Below, in pieces: positions 1 to 6,708 of a stretch of DNA of 12,613 nucleotides. This DNA comes from Actinomycetota bacterium (lineage in GTDB: Bacteria > Actinomycetota > Actinomycetes > S36-B12). Below the pieces are notes generated by a model. The model was not told the origin of the DNA and ran no database searches. It saw nothing but the letters and a program-made list of their open reading frames with translations. The translations under genes and the position numbers were made by a program. The stretch's first letter is position 1, and the number at the start of each line of letters is the position of its first letter. The stretch lies in NCBI GenBank assembly GCA_016870425.1, contig VGBQ01000055.1, forward strand, positions 1-12,613, read 5' to 3'.

Positions 1-1
1 C

Positions 2-838
2 CATCTGGACCACTGGGCCGACCTCGCCAGCATCGAGGATGCCTTCGTCCGCTTCTGCGCCGCGACGAAGGAGGTCTCCGGCGTCGCAGTGATCTGCGCC
101 GATGATCCCGGCGCGCGGCGAGTCGCAGAGCGGGCGCGAGCCGAGGGGGTCACGGTCCTCACCTACGGGCAGTCCGATGACGCGGACCTGCGCATCACGG
201 ACCCGGCGGCCCAGGCGCGCGGCTGGTCCTTTGGCATCGTCGACCGTGGCGTGCGCCGGGGGTCGGTCGCCCTGCAGGTGCCCGGCCTGCACAACGCGCT
301 GAATGCCGCGGCGGCGCTCGCGGTCTCGTCGGTGCTGCGCGTGTCCGACGCGGAGGCAGCGGAGGGACTGGGGTCCTTCACCGGCACCCAGCGTCGATTC
401 GAGTTGCGGGGCCAGGTCGACGGCATTCGCGTCTACGACGACTACGCACATCACCCCACGGAGGTGGAAGCGACTTTGCAGGCGGCGCGCGAGGTCGCCG
501 GTGGAGGGCGTGTCGTCGTCGCCTTCCAGAGCCACCGCTACACGCGCACGGCCGTCTTCGCGCGGGAGTTCGGAGAGGCCCTGGGCCTTGCCGACGAGGT
601 CATCGTCCTCGATGTCTACAGCGCGGGGGAGCAGCCGATCGCCGGGGCGAGCGGTGAGGTGATCGCGGCGGCGGTGCCGCTGCCCGCAGCGAGCGTGCAC
701 TTCGAGCCTTCGTGGACCCATGTGCCCCAGGCTGTCGTCGAGCGTGCCCGCCCGGGTGACGTCGTCATGACCATGGGCGCGGGTGACGTGGGCCAGCTTG
801 CACCGCGCATCGTGGAGCTGCTGCGGGAGCGCGCGTGA
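2..838 (+). CDS. murC: UDP-N-acetylmuramate--L-alanine ligase, C-terminal part (5' end outside window)
   Basis: MurC joins L-alanine to UDP-MurNAc using ATP, the first peptide-stem step of cytoplasmic peptidoglycan precursor synthesis. The reading frame is open from base 2 (HLDHWADLASIEDAF...), so the gene starts upstream; 278 codons are visible, against roughly 460-490 residues for the family. The N-terminal domain and the ATP-binding GTxGKT loop are therefore missing. Visible are the Mur ligase central-domain signature VPGLHNALNAAAAL and the C-terminal domain motif YDDYAHHPTEVEA, the diagnostic MurC sequence, followed by AFQSHRYTRT and the closing TMGAGDV segment. The TGA stop overlaps the GTG start of ftsQ by 4 bp, so the two are probably translationally coupled. 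The murC-ftsQ order is typical of actinobacterial dcw clusters. Identity is secure; only the 5' end is unseen. Confidence 0.97.
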   Translation, partial: HLDHWADLASIEDAFVRFCAATKEVSGVAVICADDPGARRVAERARAEGVTVLTYGQSDDADLRITDPAAQARGWSFGIVDRGVRRGSVALQVPGLHNALNAAAALAVSSVLRVSDAEAAEGLGSFTGTQRRFELRGQVDGIRVYDDYAHHPTEVEATLQAAREVAGGGRVVVAFQSHRYTRTAVFAREFGEALGLADEVIVLDVYSAGEQPIAGASGEVIAAAVPLPAASVHFEPSWTHVPQAVVERARPGDVVMTMGAGDVGQLAPRIVELLRERA

Positions 839-1530
839 AGCGTGCCCTCATCGCCGCGCTCGTGGCGATCCCTGTCATCGCTGCCCTCGCATGGCTCGCG
901 TGGTTCTCTCCGTGGCTGGCGGTGACCCAGGTGCAGGTCACGGTCGGGCCGGCGTCGGAGCTGGCCGGTCCGCTGAGCGCCGATGAGGTGCGCACGGTCG
1001 CCGGGGTCGAGACCGGCACGCCACTCCTGCGCGTGCCGACGGAGGAGATCCAGAGCCGGGTGAGCGCGCTCCCGCAGGTGGCGTCGGCCTCGGTCGCGCG
1101 CGCCTGGCCGGACACGATCGTCATCGACGTGGTCCGACGCCAGCCCATCGCACTCGTCGCGGCCGCCCGGGGCTACGACCTTGTCGATGCGTCCGGAGCA
1201 GTCATCGCGTCAGTGCCGACGCCCGGTGAGGGCGTGCCCGTGGTCGCCGCCTCCGATGCCGGGCTCACTGCTGCCCTGGACGTGGCACAGGGCCTGCCCG
1301 AGGACCTGCGCCGCAAGGTCACCTCCATCGAGGCCACGACCCGCAACGACGTGACCCTCGAGCTGCGTGATGGCGCGACAGTCATGTGGGGTTCGGCCGA
1401 CGATGGCGAGATGAAGGCGCGGGTGCTGCAGACGCTCTTCCAGACCAAGGCGCGGTGGTATGACGTCTCGGCCCCCGGCGTGCCCGCGACATCGGACATG
1501 CCGAGGCCGCAGATGAGTCCCTCGGGCTAG
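835..1530 (+). CDS. ftsQ: cell division protein FtsQ
   Basis: FtsQ (DivIB) is a single-pass membrane protein of the divisome; it bridges early and late division proteins and binds the FtsL/FtsB pair outside the membrane. The protein has 231 residues. A hydrophobic helix covers about residues 4-24, then a POTRA domain (about 28-100: LAVTQVQVTV..., then LPQVASASVARAWPDTIVID, the family hallmark), then a beta domain with RRQPIALV and GYDLVDASGAVIA. GTG at 835 is the only possible start: the frame has a stop at 784-786 and no ATG, GTG or TTG in between. GGGAG at 825-829 lies 5 nt upstream of it. The cytoplasmic tail is therefore only Met-Lys-Arg, short for the family. The stop lies 7 bp from the stop of the convergent ABC ATPase gene. 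Identification rests on the POTRA motifs and the place directly after murC. Confidence 0.94.
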   Translation: MKRALIAALVAIPVIAALAWLAWFSPWLAVTQVQVTVGPASELAGPLSADEVRTVAGVETGTPLLRVPTEEIQSRVSALPQVASASVARAWPDTIVIDVVRRQPIALVAAARGYDLVDASGAVIASVPTPGEGVPVVAASDAGLTAALDVAQGLPEDLRRKVTSIEATTRNDVTLELRDGATVMWGSADDGEMKARVLQTLFQTKARWYDVSAPGVPATSDMPRPQMSPSG

Positions 1531-1537
1531 CCCCGCT

Positions 1538-2320
1538 TTAGTGCTGGAGTGCGCTGGGCTCCTCGACATGCGTGAGGTGGCCGTCGAGGATCTCGAAGAC
1601 GCGGTCGGTGTATTCGACCATCCGCAGGTCGTGCGTGACCATGATGCCGGTCTTGCCCCTGTCCTTGATCTCGCGGCGCAGCAATTGCACGACCTGACGC
1701 CCCAGTGCGGTGTCGAGCGCTGCCGTGGGCTCGTCGACAAGCACGAGATCGGGGTCGTTCATCAGCGCGCGGCCGATGGCCACGCGCTGCCGCTCACCCC
1801 CGGAGAGCTGCTCGGGCAGGTTCTTCGCCCGGTCCGCGAGCCCGAGTTCCTCGAGGAGTTGGTCGGCCCGCTGCTGCGCTGCCTTCTTCGGGGTCTTAAC
1901 GAGCGTTGCGACGTAGAGCAGGTTCTCGCGGGCCGTGAGGAAGGGCACGAGGTTGGCCGACTGGAAGACGAAGCCGACCTGCTCAGCGCGGAAGCGGGTG
2001 AGGTCGCGCTTGGACAGCTGCGTGACGTCGACGTCGCCGACGGTGACGGTGCCGGATGTCGCCGCGAGGAGTCCGCCGATGATGGAGATGAGGGTTGTCT
2101 TGCCGGACCCGGAGGGTCCGAGCAGGGCGACGAACTCGCCCTGCTCCACGGACATGGTCGCGGCGTCGAGCGCCGTGACCGCGGTGTGACCGCTCCCGTA
2201 GACCTTGCTGACGTCACGCACCTGGAGCAGCGCACCGGGGTGGAGAGGCGCATCGCTCACGGGAGAGGGGCCATCTCCGCCCGGGGCGGAATCGGTCGCC
2301 TCGACGACGGGATCGTTCAT
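1538..2320 (-). CDS. ABC transporter ATP-binding protein, LolD/MacB type
   Basis: This is the cytoplasmic ATPase that drives the exporter formed with the two upstream permeases. The 260 residues hold all ABC motifs: Walker A GPSGSGKT (68-75), Q-loop glutamine 120 in FQSANLVPF, signature LSGGERQRVAIGRAL (172-186), Walker B LVLVDE (192-197) with D-loop, and switch histidine 230 in MVTHDLR. Spacing and wording match the MacB/LolD/DevA subfamily, which works with FtsX-type permeases. A proline-, glycine- and acid-rich extension of about 30 residues precedes the ABC fold. The start ATG (2318-2320) overlaps the stop of the upstream permease gene as ATGA. It has a good ribosome-binding site (GGAGGA, complement of 2326-2331), which supports keeping the extension. 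It is the last gene of the operon. The substrate is unknown; it is not the division ATPase FtsE on this evidence, because no FtsX of the division type is present. Confidence 0.93.
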   Translation of the reverse strand: MNDPVVEATDSAPGGDGPSPVSDAPLHPGALLQVRDVSKVYGSGHTAVTALDAATMSVEQGEFVALLGPSGSGKTTLISIIGGLLAATSGTVTVGDVDVTQLSKRDLTRFRAEQVGFVFQSANLVPFLTARENLLYVATLVKTPKKAAQQRADQLLEELGLADRAKNLPEQLSGGERQRVAIGRALMNDPDLVLVDEPTAALDTALGRQVVQLLRREIKDRGKTGIMVTHDLRMVEYTDRVFEILDGHLTHVEEPSALQH

Positions 2321-3438
2321 AGCGTTCCTCCGATAGCGGTGGCCGGGTCGATGCGCGCCAGGCGGCGCAGGGAGAAGGCGGCGCCGACGATGCCGGCGAC
2401 GAGGGTGAAGACAGCGATCTGGATGAGCGTGTCGGTGCGGAAGAGTGTGGGCACGGTCGCCGGGATGATGAGCCCGAAGAGCCGCGCCACGATCGCTCCG
2501 ATGATGACTCCGAGGACTGACGCCACGACCGCCTGGACCAGCACGGTGCGTCCGAGCGCGGCGGTGGAGGTGCCCAGCGCCTTGAGTGCGGCGAAGAGCT
2601 CGCGCTTCTCCAGGACGAGGAGCGCGAAGAAGAGCGCCACGACCAGGGCGGCAACGGCGAGCGTCGTATAGATGATGGAGTTAAGTGTCGAGCTCTGCTG
2701 TTCGACACCGGGAATCGCCAGGCCCACGGCCTCGGCGGTGAGCACGGTCGTGCCCGGTAGCGCCGCGGCGATGGCGGAGAGATCGGCGTCGGGGGTCGTG
2801 ATGAGCGCGACGGCGTTGATCGCCGTCGGCTGCCCCCTGAGCTCGGGTCGCACGGCATCGCGCATGGCGCGCCAGTCGGCGACGGAGGTCCACATCGTCG
2901 GCTGGAGTTGGTAGGAGGCGTCGGAGACGAAGCCCACGACCTCCACGCCCACGTCCCCGACGAAGACCTTCGACCCCAGGGTCACGCCAGCGTCCTGCAG
3001 GCGGGTGTCGACAGCCGCGGTGCCGGTCTCGCCGGCGGCGGGCAACCGCCCCTCGGTCAGGGTGGTCGGGGAACCGGGGCCACCGACCTCCAGGCCGAAG
3101 ACGGCGAGGTCGATGTCGCCCTCGGGTCCGGTGCCTCCCGTGAGCAGCACCCCCACGGGGCCGGCGGACTCCACGCCGGGTGCGCCGGCGAAGGCCGCGA
3201 CGTCCGTCTCGTCCAGGCGCGAGCGGATCAGCGACCCCTCGGCATCGTCGGAGAAGGCATAGGCCGTGGCGTTGGTGGAGCGCACGGCGCCGGTGGCGCC
3301 GTAGAAGAGCCCGTCGGCCAGCGCGCCGAGGACCAGGACGAGGAAGACGATGAGGGCGAGGGCTCCCACCACGGCGCCGAAGCGCCCCTTGGATCGCGTC
3401 AGCTCACCGCGCGAGAGGAGTGCTGCTGGCCCGCTCAT
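2317..3438 (-). CDS. FtsX/MacB-type ABC transporter permease (second of pair)
   Basis: This integral membrane permease has 373 residues. One N-terminal transmembrane helix (about 20-42, with VVGALALIVFLVLVLGALA) is followed by a large extracytoplasmic MacB-like core domain of about 200 residues. Three C-terminal helices (roughly 255-280, 300-325, 338-358) follow, and it ends with RRLARIDPATAIGGTL, the typical FtsX-family tail. ATG at 3436-3438 is chosen because it overlaps the stop of the preceding permease as ATGA and because homology to that permease begins here; no strong ribosome-binding site is visible, so translation is probably coupled. The frame remains open far upstream (to 4683), but that stretch lies in another frame of permease 1 and translates into Arg/His-rich nonsense. 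It resembles permease 1 in layout and local wording (for example RFGxxxGAxxLxVFLVL), so the two likely form a heterodimer. Confidence 0.9.
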   Translation of the reverse strand: MSGPAALLSRGELTRSKGRFGAVVGALALIVFLVLVLGALADGLFYGATGAVRSTNATAYAFSDDAEGSLIRSRLDETDVAAFAGAPGVESAGPVGVLLTGGTGPEGDIDLAVFGLEVGGPGSPTTLTEGRLPAAGETGTAAVDTRLQDAGVTLGSKVFVGDVGVEVVGFVSDASYQLQPTMWTSVADWRAMRDAVRPELRGQPTAINAVALITTPDADLSAIAAALPGTTVLTAEAVGLAIPGVEQQSSTLNSIIYTTLAVAALVVALFFALLVLEKRELFAALKALGTSTAALGRTVLVQAVVASVLGVIIGAIVARLFGLIIPATVPTLFRTDTLIQIAVFTLVAGIVGAAFSLRRLARIDPATAIGGTL

Positions 3439-4532
3439 CGCGCACCGACCGCGCTGGCGGGATCGATGCGTGCGATCCGGCGGATGCTGAGGAGCCCCGC
3501 GAGGAGGGAGAACACCCAGACGCTGACCACCACGCCGATGATGAGGCTTGGCTCGATCGAGACCGGCAGGCCGGTGTTGAGTCCGCGCACGGCCAGAAGG
3601 GTGAGCCCCACGGCGATCGCCGAGGCGATGAGCACCACCAGGGTGATCTGGATGGCCACCGTCGCGGCGAGGCGCCCGGTGCTGGTGCCGATGGCGCGCA
3701 ACAGGGTGAAGGGCTTGAGCTTTTGCACCGTGAGGATGAGGAAGAAGAACCCGATGACGACGATGCCGATGACGAAGGTCAGGCCCACGAGGATGCCGAA
3801 GCTCTGCGAGATGGACTCGATACCGGGGATGAGCGACACGGCCTCGTCGCGGGTGTAGCCGGTGACGCCGGGGACCGTCGCGGTGATGTCGCTGGCGACC
3901 TGCGCGGGGTCCGAGCCCTCGGTCACGTCGAAGGCCACCGCGTTGATGGGCACGAAGGGCAGACCGGGATTGGTGCCGGTGAAGGCGTCGGCGTAGGTGC
4001 CCGAGTCGACGTACATCGTCGGGATGGCATTGAATTGCGCGCCGCGGAGCAGACCGACGACGGTGAGCTCGGTGCCCGCGGGGTCGAGGGTGACGACGTC
4101 TCCGATGGCCACGCCTCCGCCATCGACGGCCGCTTCTCCGGGGCCGGTGGGCAGCGCGCCATCGACGAGTCCGCTCGGGGCACCGGGAGCGCCCTGGTCG
4201 AAGCCGAAGACCTGCACGTCGACTTGCGCGCCGTCGATGACCGCCGCGGTCGTGAAGGTGCCGACCGCGCCGTAGGAGCCGACACCGGGGACGGCGGCGA
4301 CGGCATCGAGGACATCCGGCGCCATGCGGCTTGCCGCGATGTTGTCGCGGGCGAAGTCGGCGTAGACGAGCCCGTCGGCCCGCAGGCCCTCGAGCGCACC
4401 CACGAGGGCCCCGACGAGAGCGGCCGACAGGGTCGACAGCAGGAGCACGAGGAAGACGAGGAGGGATACGGCCCCCGTGAGCAGGCCGAAGCGCAATTTG
4501 GCTCGGCGGATCTCCGCCCCAGCCAGACCCAT
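3435..4532 (-). CDS. FtsX/MacB-type ABC transporter permease (first of pair)
   Basis: First gene of the minus-strand exporter operon; 365 residues. It has an N-terminal helix (about 18-42), a soluble extracytoplasmic core (about 50-240), then three helices (about 246-268, 290-312, 329-350) and the family-typical end RRIARIDPASAVGAR. This is the four-helix MacB/DevC plan: such permeases transmit ATP hydrolysis to an extracytoplasmic domain, acting on lipoproteins, peptides or envelope substrates, without the classic transport channel. The ATG start has a ribosome-binding site GGGAGG (complement of 4537-4542), 4 nt from the start. The gene runs divergently from the hydrolase at 4614, leaving 81 bp for promoters. 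I see no periplasmic adaptor or outer-membrane partner, as expected for a Gram-positive organism. The substrate cannot be inferred. Confidence 0.9.
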   Translation of the reverse strand: MGLAGAEIRRAKLRFGLLTGAVSLLVFLVLLLSTLSAALVGALVGALEGLRADGLVYADFARDNIAASRMAPDVLDAVAAVPGVGSYGAVGTFTTAAVIDGAQVDVQVFGFDQGAPGAPSGLVDGALPTGPGEAAVDGGGVAIGDVVTLDPAGTELTVVGLLRGAQFNAIPTMYVDSGTYADAFTGTNPGLPFVPINAVAFDVTEGSDPAQVASDITATVPGVTGYTRDEAVSLIPGIESISQSFGILVGLTFVIGIVVIGFFFLILTVQKLKPFTLLRAIGTSTGRLAATVAIQITLVVLIASAIAVGLTLLAVRGLNTGLPVSIEPSLIIGVVVSVWVFSLLAGLLSIRRIARIDPASAVGAR

Positions 4533-4613
4533 GTGACCTCCCGAGATCGGTCTGGGCGCCTAGCCTCTCGTGCCGGGCTCGCTCCCGCACCTCGGCGGTG
4601 GCAGTCTGACGCA
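4533..4613. promoter_or_regulatory. divergent promoter region between exporter operon and hydrolase gene
   Basis: These 81 bp are the only non-coding space upstream of both the exporter operon (leftwards) and the hydrolase gene (rightwards), so promoters for both probably lie here or just inside the genes. On the plus strand TAGCCT (4561-4566) fits the loose actinobacterial -10 pattern TANNNT. CAGTCT (4602-4607) lies 6 nt before the GTG at 4614, the spacing expected for a leaderless transcript. No convincing -35 elements are visible for either direction. These assignments are by eye and weak; only the divergent arrangement is certain. Confidence 0.35.
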
Positions 4614-5375
4614 GTGCACCGTGCCCGTGACTCCGTGGTCCTGGGGCTGGCCCTGCCGTCCGGGGGCGCGGTGCGCACGACATGGACCGCGCCCGATGGC
4701 CAGGCCAGGGGCTGGGCCTGGGTGCAGCACGGCTTCGCGCGTCGGGGCGACGACCTCGCCGGCCTCGCGGGCTTGCTCAACCGGGCGGGCTTCGCCGTGG
4801 TGCGTCCGGACGTCGCCTCATGGCGCCCGCGGCGCTCGATGCACGACACCGGGTGGCTCACCGAAGTCGCGCTGACACTCGGTCGCGCGGTCGACTCAGG
4901 TCTGCCCCAGGGGCGCGGGGTCGCCGCCGACGGACCATGGGTCCTGGCCGGACACTCGGCGGGTGCGGCCGTCGTCACGCACGGGGCGGCATGCCTCGGC
5001 GCACGTCACGGGGCAGCGCCGGTCGCGTCCCTGATCCTTCTCGATCCGGTCGACACCGTGGGAGGTCTGCTCACCGCGGCCCTGGGATCGGGGGACGTGG
5101 CCTCGTCGGTGCACGTGCACGCCTGCCGGCCGTCGCGGTGCAACCGCCACGGAGCCACCGTCGGACTGCTCGACGAGCGGGGCTGGCCGGTGACCTGGCA
5201 CCCCGGCCTCGCCCATCCCGACCCCGAGCGGATCCCGCCGGATGCCCAGGCCGGGTCGGTCCCCGGCCCCTCACCGTGGCTCGCGCGTGTGTGCGGGGAG
5301 CCGGGGGACCCGGCGGACATCGCGGAGCTCGCTCGCCTCGTGCGCGCGCAGGCGTGCGCCGACGCCGCACTGTGA
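4614..5375 (+). CDS. alpha/beta hydrolase fold protein
   Basis: Putative serine hydrolase of 253 residues, probably an esterase or lipase-like enzyme, with no predicted signal peptide. With the GTG start at 4614, the oxyanion-hole motif VQHGFARRGDDL lies at 37-48, the strand FAVVRPDVASW at 60-70, and the nucleophile elbow AGHSAG at 112-117, so Ser115 is the expected nucleophile. LILLDPVDTVGG (140-151) follows strand 6. The acid and histidine cannot be fixed by eye; Asp144 or Asp147, and His196 or His201, are candidates. Cys171 and Cys176 bracket a short loop (ACRPSRCNRHG). The start is uncertain: GTG 4614 is preferred and GTG 4635 is possible, with no clear ribosome-binding site for either. 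The frame is open upstream to 3420, but that part is antisense to a permease. The gene is divergent from the exporter and 167 bp ahead of ftsZ. Substrate unknown. Confidence 0.82.
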   Translation: MHRARDSVVLGLALPSGGAVRTTWTAPDGQARGWAWVQHGFARRGDDLAGLAGLLNRAGFAVVRPDVASWRPRRSMHDTGWLTEVALTLGRAVDSGLPQGRGVAADGPWVLAGHSAGAAVVTHGAACLGARHGAAPVASLILLDPVDTVGGLLTAALGSGDVASSVHVHACRPSRCNRHGATVGLLDERGWPVTWHPGLAHPDPERIPPDAQAGSVPGPSPWLARVCGEPGDPADIAELARLVRAQACADAAL

Positions 5376-5542
5376 TGCGTGGGACAGGCGTGGCTTCTTG
5401 CTCGAGGTGAGGTTGACCCTTAACCTCATCGACAGAGGCACCGGATCGAGGATCTCATCTTCGACTTGAAGTTGAGATTCATGTGCCAGCGTGCACGGCT
5501 CGCGCGGGGACACTCGTGAGTCGGACCGGAAGGGATGCAACC
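5376..5542 (+). promoter_or_regulatory. ftsZ upstream region with probable promoter elements
   Basis: This is the 167-bp gap between the hydrolase and ftsZ, locally richer in A+T than its surroundings. It contains an inverted repeat TGAGGTT-N7-AACCTCA (5408-5414 and 5422-5428). A -35-like TTGACC (5413-5418) and a TANNNT-type -10 candidate TAACCT (5421-5426) both overlap that repeat but are too close together to belong to one promoter. Further TGAGAT sequences lie at 5452-5457 (minus) and 5473-5478 (plus). Separation of ftsZ from ftsQ by opposite-strand genes means ftsZ needs its own promoter or read-through from the hydrolase gene, so a promoter here is likely. Its exact position is not resolved. 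Confidence 0.5.
5528..5534 (+). promoter_or_regulatory. ribosome-binding site deciding the ftsZ start
   Basis: GGAAGGG lies 8 nt before GTG at 5543. The open frame could begin as early as 5483, but only the 5543 start gives a protein beginning MAAPQNYLAVIKVVGIGGGG, the usual FtsZ N-terminus. Confidence 0.75.
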
Positions 5543-6700
5543 GTGGCTGCACCGCAGAACTATCTCGCTGTCATCAAGGTCGTCGGCATCGGCGGCGGCG
5601 GGGTCAACGCCGTCAACCGCATGATCGACGTCGGCCTCAAGGGTGTCGAGTTCGTCGCGATCAACACCGACGCGCAGGCGCTCCTCATGAGCGACGCCGA
5701 CGTCAAGCTCGACATCGGGCGCGAACTCACCCGCGGCCTCGGCGCCGGCGCCGACCCCGAGGTGGGCCGGCAGGCCGCCGAGGACCATGCCGAGGAGATC
5801 GAAGAGGTCCTGCGCGGCGCCGACATGGTCTTCGTCACCGCGGGTGAGGGTGGCGGCACGGGCACGGGTGGCGCGCCGGTCGTGGCACGCATCGCCAAGT
5901 CGCTCGGCGCGCTCACCATCGGCGTCGTGACGCGTCCCTTCGGCTTCGAGGGCCGGCGTCGGCAGTCCCAGGCGGAGACCGGCGTCGATGCGCTGCGCGC
6001 CGAGGTCGACACCCTGATCGTCATCCCCAACGACCGCCTGCTCTCGCTGACCGACCGCAACATCAGCGTCATCGATGCGTTCCGCCAGGCCGACCACGTG
6101 CTTCTCCAGGGCGTCTCCGGGATCACCGACCTCATCACGACCCCGGGCCTGATCAACCTCGACTTCGCCGACGTGAAGTCGGTCATGCAGGGGGCCGGCT
6201 CGGCGCTCATGGGCATCGGCTCGGCCCGGGGTGATGAGCGGGCGGTCGAGGCAGCCACCGCAGCGATCTCAAGCCCGCTGCTCGAGGCCAGCATCGAGGG
6301 AGCCCATGGGGTCCTGCTGTCGGTCTCCGGAGGCTCTGACCTGGGGCTCTTCGAGATCAATGAGGCGGCGCGCATGGTGTCCGACGCCGCTCACCCCGAC
6401 GCCAACATCATCTTCGGTGCGGTGATCGATGACACCCTCGGCGACGAGGTGCGCGTCACGGTGATCGCCGCGGGCTTCGACGGCGGCACGCCGCCGGCGC
6501 GCCGCGCCCAGCCGGTCACCAAGAAGATTGCCGAGGAGACACCGCTCGCTGCGGCCGTCGCCGCGAAGCAGTCCTCGTCGGCCGACAGCGCCGAGATTCC
6601 CGTCACGCCCGAGCCGCCCAAGCGGCCGGTGCAGCAGCCGCGCACGATCGTCTTCGACGATGCGGGTGACGATCTCGACGTCCCCGACTTCCTGAAGTAG
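5543..6700 (+). CDS. ftsZ: cell division protein FtsZ (tubulin-like GTPase)
   Basis: FtsZ polymerises with GTP into the cytoplasmic Z ring that recruits the divisome. The protein has 385 residues from GTG 5543, close to the usual actinobacterial length. Visible are the glycine-rich loop VVGIGGGGVNAVNRM (13-27), NTDAQAL (41-47), the tubulin signature GGGTGTGGAP (103-112), PFGFEGRRR (132-140), and the T7 synergy loop NLDFADV (205-211) whose aspartates complete the neighbouring GTPase site. A disordered linker rich in Ala, Pro and charged residues runs from about 320. The last residues, DDLDVPDFLK, are the conserved C-terminal peptide that binds SepF and other partners. All catalytic motifs are intact. 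It is separated from ftsQ by about 4 kb but followed immediately by pgeF, yggS and sepF, the usual order. Confidence 0.98.
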   Translation: MAAPQNYLAVIKVVGIGGGGVNAVNRMIDVGLKGVEFVAINTDAQALLMSDADVKLDIGRELTRGLGAGADPEVGRQAAEDHAEEIEEVLRGADMVFVTAGEGGGTGTGGAPVVARIAKSLGALTIGVVTRPFGFEGRRRQSQAETGVDALRAEVDTLIVIPNDRLLSLTDRNISVIDAFRQADHVLLQGVSGITDLITTPGLINLDFADVKSVMQGAGSALMGIGSARGDERAVEAATAAISSPLLEASIEGAHGVLLSVSGGSDLGLFEINEAARMVSDAAHPDANIIFGAVIDDTLGDEVRVTVIAAGFDGGTPPARRAQPVTKKIAEETPLAAAVAAKQSSSADSAEIPVTPEPPKRPVQQPRTIVFDDAGDDLDVPDFLK

Positions 6701-6708
6701 TCGTCGCC

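Noticed and set aside
1541..2671. 376-residue plus-strand open frame
   Set aside because: It is antisense to the ABC ATPase gene, whose motifs are complete; the plus-strand product is repetitive and charged with no recognisable domain.
3420..4613. A 5' extension of the hydrolase frame, giving a 651-residue plus-strand protein
   Set aside because: It is antisense to permease 1 and made of low-complexity Asp/Gly/Glu/Arg sequence, typical of a shadow frame in high-GC DNA. Hydrolase homology begins after 4614.
2317..4683. A single 788-residue minus-strand frame that would fuse permease 2 to a long N-terminal region
   Set aside because: Everything upstream of 3438 in this frame is Arg/His/Pro-rich, has no family features, and coincides with permease 1 in its correct frame. 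The ATGA overlap at 3435-3438 marks the true start.
5483..5542. 20-residue N-terminal extension of FtsZ
   Set aside because: The ribosome-binding site GGAAGGG and the conserved FtsZ N-terminus support GTG 5543; the extra residues do not resemble FtsZ.
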